DNA of 23,761 bases, taken from positions 1-23,761 of the forward strand of contig JAYMTF010001383.1 of the NCBI GenBank assembly GCA_036897485.1, given 5' to 3'. This DNA is from Pelargonium nanum (lineage: Eukaryota; Streptophyta; Magnoliopsida; Geraniales; Geraniaceae). The first letter of the stretch is position 1. Every line of letters starts with the position of its first letter. Positions 18,900-23,761 of this stretch are shown piece by piece. The notes under the pieces were generated by a model. It worked only from the letters and a program-made list of their open reading frames with translations, made no database searches and was not told the origin of the DNA. The position numbers and the translations under genes are program-made.

Positions 18900-19460
18900 G
18901 AGCAAGCCGAGGTTAGAGACAAGTGATGTGAAGTGAAGCATAATGGAGAGCGAGAGAGAAGGGGACATGGGAGAGTGGAGTTCACGTGGCCGGGAAGGGG
19001 GAGGTATGATTTAGGAGCGAAAAATGAGGGAAGCGTGGAAGAAAAACCTGCTCCCTTCCCCAACTCACGTGGCCCAACATGTCCTGCCTGGACACACGTG
19101 CTCTCTCACACCCCTGTGGGCCCCCACACAACCTTCTCCTCAGCCGTGCGTGTCCTCCTGTCCCTCCACGCCCCGACACCCCCTCCCTTACAATCATTTG
19201 AACTCCCTCTCTCTACCTCCACGCGCTCTCCACCCCCGTGCGCTACCCCACTACCAATCTATCTATCACCCCACGTGCCTTCACGTGGCTCTCTCTCGCC
19301 ACTGCTTTTTGCGTCTGTCTTTATCTCCAGGTTTTCATGCAACTTGGTCCCGTCCAGCTGAGTTAGTTCAGGTGGTTTTACGTTATTGCCCTCGCATGTG
19401 GACTCAATTGACGGAGGTGTCCGATGTTGATGGGGTCGTAGGCTATAGGTAATCATTAGT
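18900..19460. promoter_or_regulatory. GC-rich island 2 with a cluster of five G-boxes
   Basis: CACGTG occurs at 18983, 19066, 19095, 19272 and 19282. Three of these share the longer word TCACGTGGC, the classical G-box/ABRE form. GTGGGCCC, a TCP-type site, is at about 19118. The plus strand is strongly pyrimidine-rich from 19080 to 19340. Open frames over the island exist in several frames on both strands (for example 18933-19361), but have no recognisable domains and look like products of GC-rich composition. It may be a distal enhancer of the HD-Zip gene 3.4-3.8 kb away, or the promoter of an unseen transcript. Confidence 0.45.
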
Positions 19461-22159
19461 CCCTAATTAAAAACAAAAGTGTCAACGTTTAATCATTGGT
19501 GGAGTGGACTGTAGACAACCACCTATATTTTTATTTTCATTTTTTTTTTTGATAAATCACTATATATTCAAAATTGCTAAACTTATTTTAGTAGTTGCAA
19601 AATAAATGTATTTATTGTAACATATTTATTCTTGTATTTTTTTTAATCAAGCATCAAATGATGCTTTCAAAAAAATTATTAACAATTCATATCAAATTAA
19701 TTTATTAAAAAAATTGAAACAAAAAGTTAAGATAAGAAAAAAAAGTCATTTTGAGAAAAATTAAGCATTTAAGAACATATACGGAGAAATCTCAAACAGA
19801 TAGTTAATGATTTAGACTTAATTATGACACATTTAATAATGATTCGGACACACGTTTTGTACCCAAAAATTCATAATTGAGAGTATGTGTGTTATAGTGT
19901 AATGTCAACCTCTCATGTTAGAATAGAGTCTCAACTATTTACTTTATAACTGATGTTATCTTTTTCATCGCTAATATCTAAAATTTTAATTTTAAGTTTT
20001 ATATAACTAATTTTCATATTTTTAATCTATATCAAACCCATTCTAGCAATGTGAAGTTGCAAGTCAATTAGTAATGTTACAAAGCTCACATAAATTTGAT
20101 GATTCATAAGTTTTTCAATTGACTTCACATTCAAAAAAGTAAACTGTAACTTATTAAGTTACTTGCTATAGACTACATTTGAAATGTGTGAAAGTCAACA
20201 CTCACATGTTTAACATTACCTTCAAAGTTGTATTTTCTATTTTCAGAATATAATTCAAGTCGCATCAATTCTTAACATTACAATAAAAATTCATTCACAA
20301 ATTATCATTAATAACTTCAAAAAGTCAAATAAGTGAATGAAATAAATGTGAATAATGTGTGCATGAATAACATGAGAGCAAGGGTCAAACACAATAGAAT
20401 AGGTGGAGAGTTATGGAAATGTGGAAAACAAAGGTGGCAAACATAAATATGAGTGGATGGGACACATGTGTAGAGCATGTGGGTAGGCTAGGAACGTGGC
20501 TCGGTACCGGAACAACGCTTGTGTATTGAGGATTGAGTGGAGTTAATAATTTTGCAACACACAAAACATTATTGGTAGAGTAGAAGGTGTGACATGCCAT
20601 TATGGTCTAACTTTTATAAATGTAACTTTGGCATTAAAGTGGGCGGTGGTTTAGGTTGTTTAAATTCAACCATCATTTATTGTCCAACAAGCACCTTACT
20701 AAATTATTGTTTGACCAAAAACATTCCGATAAATGTTCCTATTTCCTTTTATTTTTGAATGGGCCTAAACTTATGTTTGGTGGTTTTCACTGGTTTTATT
20801 CATTCATTCACATCAATAAATTCCACTTTTAAATTAATATTATCTTTTCATTTTTCAAGATTTTAAATAAAATTGAGAGTTTGATTATTGAAAGCAGATT
20901 TCAATTTTAAGCATTGAAATTTAGAAGTCACAATTGTTTTATATGGCCAGTCTGAATTATTTAACTAGTAGAGTTTGAATTTACAAGTTTGGTTGGAAAA
21001 GTAGAACAGTGAATAATAACGTAATTTTTCTTAATAGTTTTTTAACTTTGAATTATAACTTTATCAGTGAAATTTTCGTTCTCAATTTTTTTTAAACTAA
21101 CGATTTGATACCTGTCTCAAAAAGTACATCATGCTCAAATGTACGGTTAGGTTGTTTTGTTTCAAAGTAAAATAATAATAATTTTGAAAATAATACATAC
21201 TTATATACGAGAAATATGAAATAAGAAATGCCGTATCTTTTTTATTTGGTCAACTGCAACATATTAGATTGTGTTGTTATCTTGTCCACTTATTAAAACG
21301 ATTGTATTAGAAATGTTCTAGCCTATTATTCCTAAATATGGAGCTGGAAGCTTGGGTCCTTAGGAGTAGACCAGGACATTTGGATTCTTGCTCTCATGTT
21401 CATGGAGCATAAGTAATATTAGTGCACAGTTAACAAAAACCTAAGTTTGTATCCGCCTCGTACTTTAAAGTATTGAGGATTGTGAACTACCATTTCTATG
21501 AAGAGTTGTATTGAGAATAATAGATAGATGAAGTAGAGAAAGAATATCTCTAAGTAAATTGTAATATCTCTCTTCTCTAACGAAAGGGAGGATATATATA
21601 CTTATAACTATTTCCGCTATTACTTTATCAGTTATTAACTTCTATAAAAAAAACATAAAATCTTCCATAAATTTCCAACCATTAAATTATCTAAATTATG
21701 GTTTCCACTATGGATGACTGAATCATCTAATCCAAGGGGAAAGTGCAAGAATCATAATTACAATTGTGTTTTCAAATTTCATTTTCCTTGACCAGAATCA
21801 ATGACTTATCTTGTCCATTCGAAAGAGGGAAAAAAAGAAGAAAATCCCAATATAAATCAGTCCAAATCATGCACAAAATTCAACTAAATCCAATCAAATC
21901 TTTGGAAATAGAATAATCTCAACCTACCGCTAATATAATTTTCAAACCCCACCCCATTCTCAATCAATCAATGATTTACATTAATCATAAAATTAATTAA
22001 TTAATTCACTAAAAATCATTAGAGCATTAAATTACCAAAACAAAGAATTATTAGCGGCTAAACATCCGTGTCCCTTCCCGGAAATAGGAGAGTACTGTTT
22101 TAAGGAAACTAATTAACTCCCATAATTAATCATGTTTGTTTAGTTGGCTCAATAACACA
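19461..22159. other. Gene-free AT-rich spacer
   Basis: About 2.7 kb with no coding gene. A mildly GC-richer patch at 20400-20600 includes a CACATGTG palindrome at 20463-20470. The stretch 21480-21660 (GAGAATAATAGATAG followed by CTCTCTTCTCTAACG and a TATATATA run) resembles part of a Copia-type LTR, but no ends or duplications are visible. Confidence 0.4.
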
Positions 22160-22660
22160 GTCAACGTGACCAAATATATCCAAATATGGTAACCCACTCC
22201 ACTCCCACGCGCCTCTTCCGCGAGTGGCAGTCACTCACATATCTGACGCAAATCCATTGGACCGTGTTGGTGACGCGGAGGGGAGGAGAGTGGGGTGGGG
22301 GTAATGATTGTGTGGAGGTGAAGAGCATGATGGTGATGATGATGAGCATTAAAATAATGTGATGATGAGTGGGAGGAGACAAGATGTCGGGTGATGATTA
22401 AGAGTGTCCCCACGAGTGCGTGCTAGCTGTCCCACGTGTTCCCTTCCGAGGCGGACCAGAAATAATAATTAAATATAAATGATAATACTAGGACGTCGTA
22501 TTTAATGAAAACACTAGCCGACAAAACCCATCATCATGCACTTGCACTTGTTCTTCACTTTCAACTTCGATTTGTAATATTTTTGCTTTTGGCCGTACGA
22601 GGCTGCCCAGTTCCTGCCCATGTGATACTCACGTGAAGATGGTCCCCCAATTTGCACTTG
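22160..22660. other. GC-richer noncoding island 3 with G-boxes
   Basis: A third CpG-bearing, non-repetitive block with CACGTG at 22433-22438 and 22630-22635 and GAT-trinucleotide runs around 22325-22395. No protein family is seen in the minus-strand frames at 22161-22413. It looks like regulatory or conserved noncoding DNA belonging either to the HD-Zip gene or to a gene beyond the window. Confidence 0.3.
22180..22189. promoter_or_regulatory. Perfect CArG box CCAAATATGG
   Basis: Exact match to CC(A/T)6GG, the MADS-domain binding site, at the edge of GC-richer island 3. It is the second perfect CArG box in the spacer upstream of the HD-Zip gene. Confidence 0.4.
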
Positions 22661-22890
22661 TTCCATCATTCATCATCCATCACCTTGTATCCTACCTTCC
22701 ACAATTATCATCATCTTATCATCTTTCAAGTGCTTTTTTTCCTCAAAATTATCAATAGGGACATTATTGCAATAATTTGTTGTTGGGACTTTCTATTGTC
22801 ACAAATTTTGATTTCATTTACTATATTTAATCATAGAAATTGAGATATTTGTCAACGGATATTATATTTCAAGTTTGAATTGCAGTTTGC

Positions 22891-23020
22891 AGTCCGTGTT
22901 CAAGACACATATCTCATGGTAGGAGGTAGTGATTTTAATTTTCACTGAGTCGGGTTGGGTGTAATTTTTGGTTAAAAGGGGAGAACTGCCCATGATGTGT
23001 ACCTCAACTGATAAAAAAAT
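22891..23020 (+). mobile_element. SINE-like insertion with 13-bp target-site duplication
   Basis: A 130-bp body is flanked by perfect direct repeats AATTGCAGTTTGC at 22878-22890 and 23021-23033. The body ends in an A-rich tail (CTGATAAAAAAAT) directly before the second repeat. That combination is the hallmark of target-primed reverse transcription, and the size fits a short or 5'-truncated SINE. A tRNA-derived head is possible: an eroded B-box-like stretch may lie near 22925-22945. The internal GAGTCGGGTTGGGTGTAAT phrase could be used to find relatives. Confidence 0.7.
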
Positions 23021-23739
23021 AATTGCAGTTTGCGTATTTCTCGTAGTGCAATTTGAAAATTATAATAAAACAAAGTCACATGCACTACATGTGATGAAAA
23101 AAGACCATTTCACTAACATTTAACTAGCAAAATGGGTTTGGAAAAGTTCTTGTTGGTCATTCGTTTTTTTTTTAATCGCGTGTATCAATTGACAAGTCCA
23201 TACGAGTCATCTGAAATCATAAAGTATATAAGTCATCATTTTTTAGTTAAAAGAAACCAAACTAATTATGAAATAATGACAAGTTATTCAAATTTCATTT
23301 GCACACATTCAAATGAATTTATGAGGTTATAACATCCTATAATTAAATGATGATACGTATTTTATTAACAAACATATTCTTAGTTGATGGTGCATAGAGA
23401 GATGAGTACTCGCACTATGCAAGCAAGATAGGTTTAGTCTTAGATTCCTTTTGTCCGCTAAATGCTTTTATGAATTTGGCCTCTAAATAGATTCTTGAAT
23501 AGATTTTTTCACTATTGGATTGTCCATCATTGATCTTGATTCGTTGCACTCCAGAAATGTGATGTGTGCGTGCATATTCATGTAATGCATGAAACATTGT
23601 ACACATGGTGGCTCAATAAAAGGTCTCACATTATCTGCAAATTTGTGAGTTTTGGGCAAGTCGTGTGCTTTACACTAATTATTGTGCCGCCTCTTATGGA
23701 GCTGTCAACAAGAGCGACTGCGCCTACAATCCATGAATA

Positions 23740-23761
23740 GGGGTGTAAACAAACAGAGCAT
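23740..23761 (+). repeat. Possible transposon end cut by the window edge
   Basis: The last bases contain AGGGGTGTAAACAAAC, similar to the first bases of several nonautonomous plant elements that begin near (C/T)AGGGGTGT. Only one end is in view, so this is a hint only. Confidence 0.2.

Noticed and set aside
18933-19452. Two overlapping 142-codon open frames on the plus strand in the GC-rich island
   Set aside because: Both are Pro/Ser/His/Leu-rich translations of pyrimidine-rich DNA with no domain. Open frames also exist on the opposite strand, and the G-box-dense composition explains the absence of stops.

Overview
This is nuclear DNA from a flowering plant, most likely a eudicot and possibly a rosid. 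It is AT-rich with wide gene-poor spacers. It holds an intronless P-class PPR gene, a plant-specific DUF761-type gene, and a spliced HD-Zip II homeobox gene whose four exons meet at GT/AG junctions with matching phases. I see no rRNA, tRNA, CRISPR array, bacterial operon or organellar insert. Calls rest on reading the sequence and on family knowledge; no database search was run.

Layout. 1-1500 is old repeat material: a palindromic GACGAAAT-type repeat, then degenerate ~56-bp tandem units and other transposon-like sequence. 1500-3526 is the gene-free 3' flank of the PPR gene (3527-4957, minus strand), which has a telo-box just upstream of its start. 5100-8440 is spacer with a 10-bp inverted repeat, a weak Copia-like remnant and a 75-bp tandem duplication. 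The DUF761 gene (8636-10075, plus strand) has a pyrimidine-rich leader that contains an overlapping upstream ORF. 10080-13860 is mostly empty. The HD-Zip II gene (13863-15495, minus strand, HAT4/HAT1 type, 308 residues after splicing) has a clear proximal promoter. From there to 23761 (about 8 kb) I find no protein-coding gene, but three GC-richer islands stand out from the AT-rich background: 17020-17640, 18900-19460 and 22160-22660. The middle one carries five CACGTG G-boxes in 305 bp. A SINE-like insertion with a perfect 13-bp target-site duplication lies at 22891-23020.

The three genes do not form a pathway. The most interesting thing here is regulatory: the HD-Zip II gene, whose family is known for shade and light control and for self-repression, sits beside an unusually motif-rich upstream region. 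That region holds a 16-bp palindrome made of two GGTTAA boxes, an 18-bp palindrome that embeds a perfect CArG box, repeated CAATCATG homeodomain half-sites, and a distal G-box cluster. No clearly new protein system is visible.
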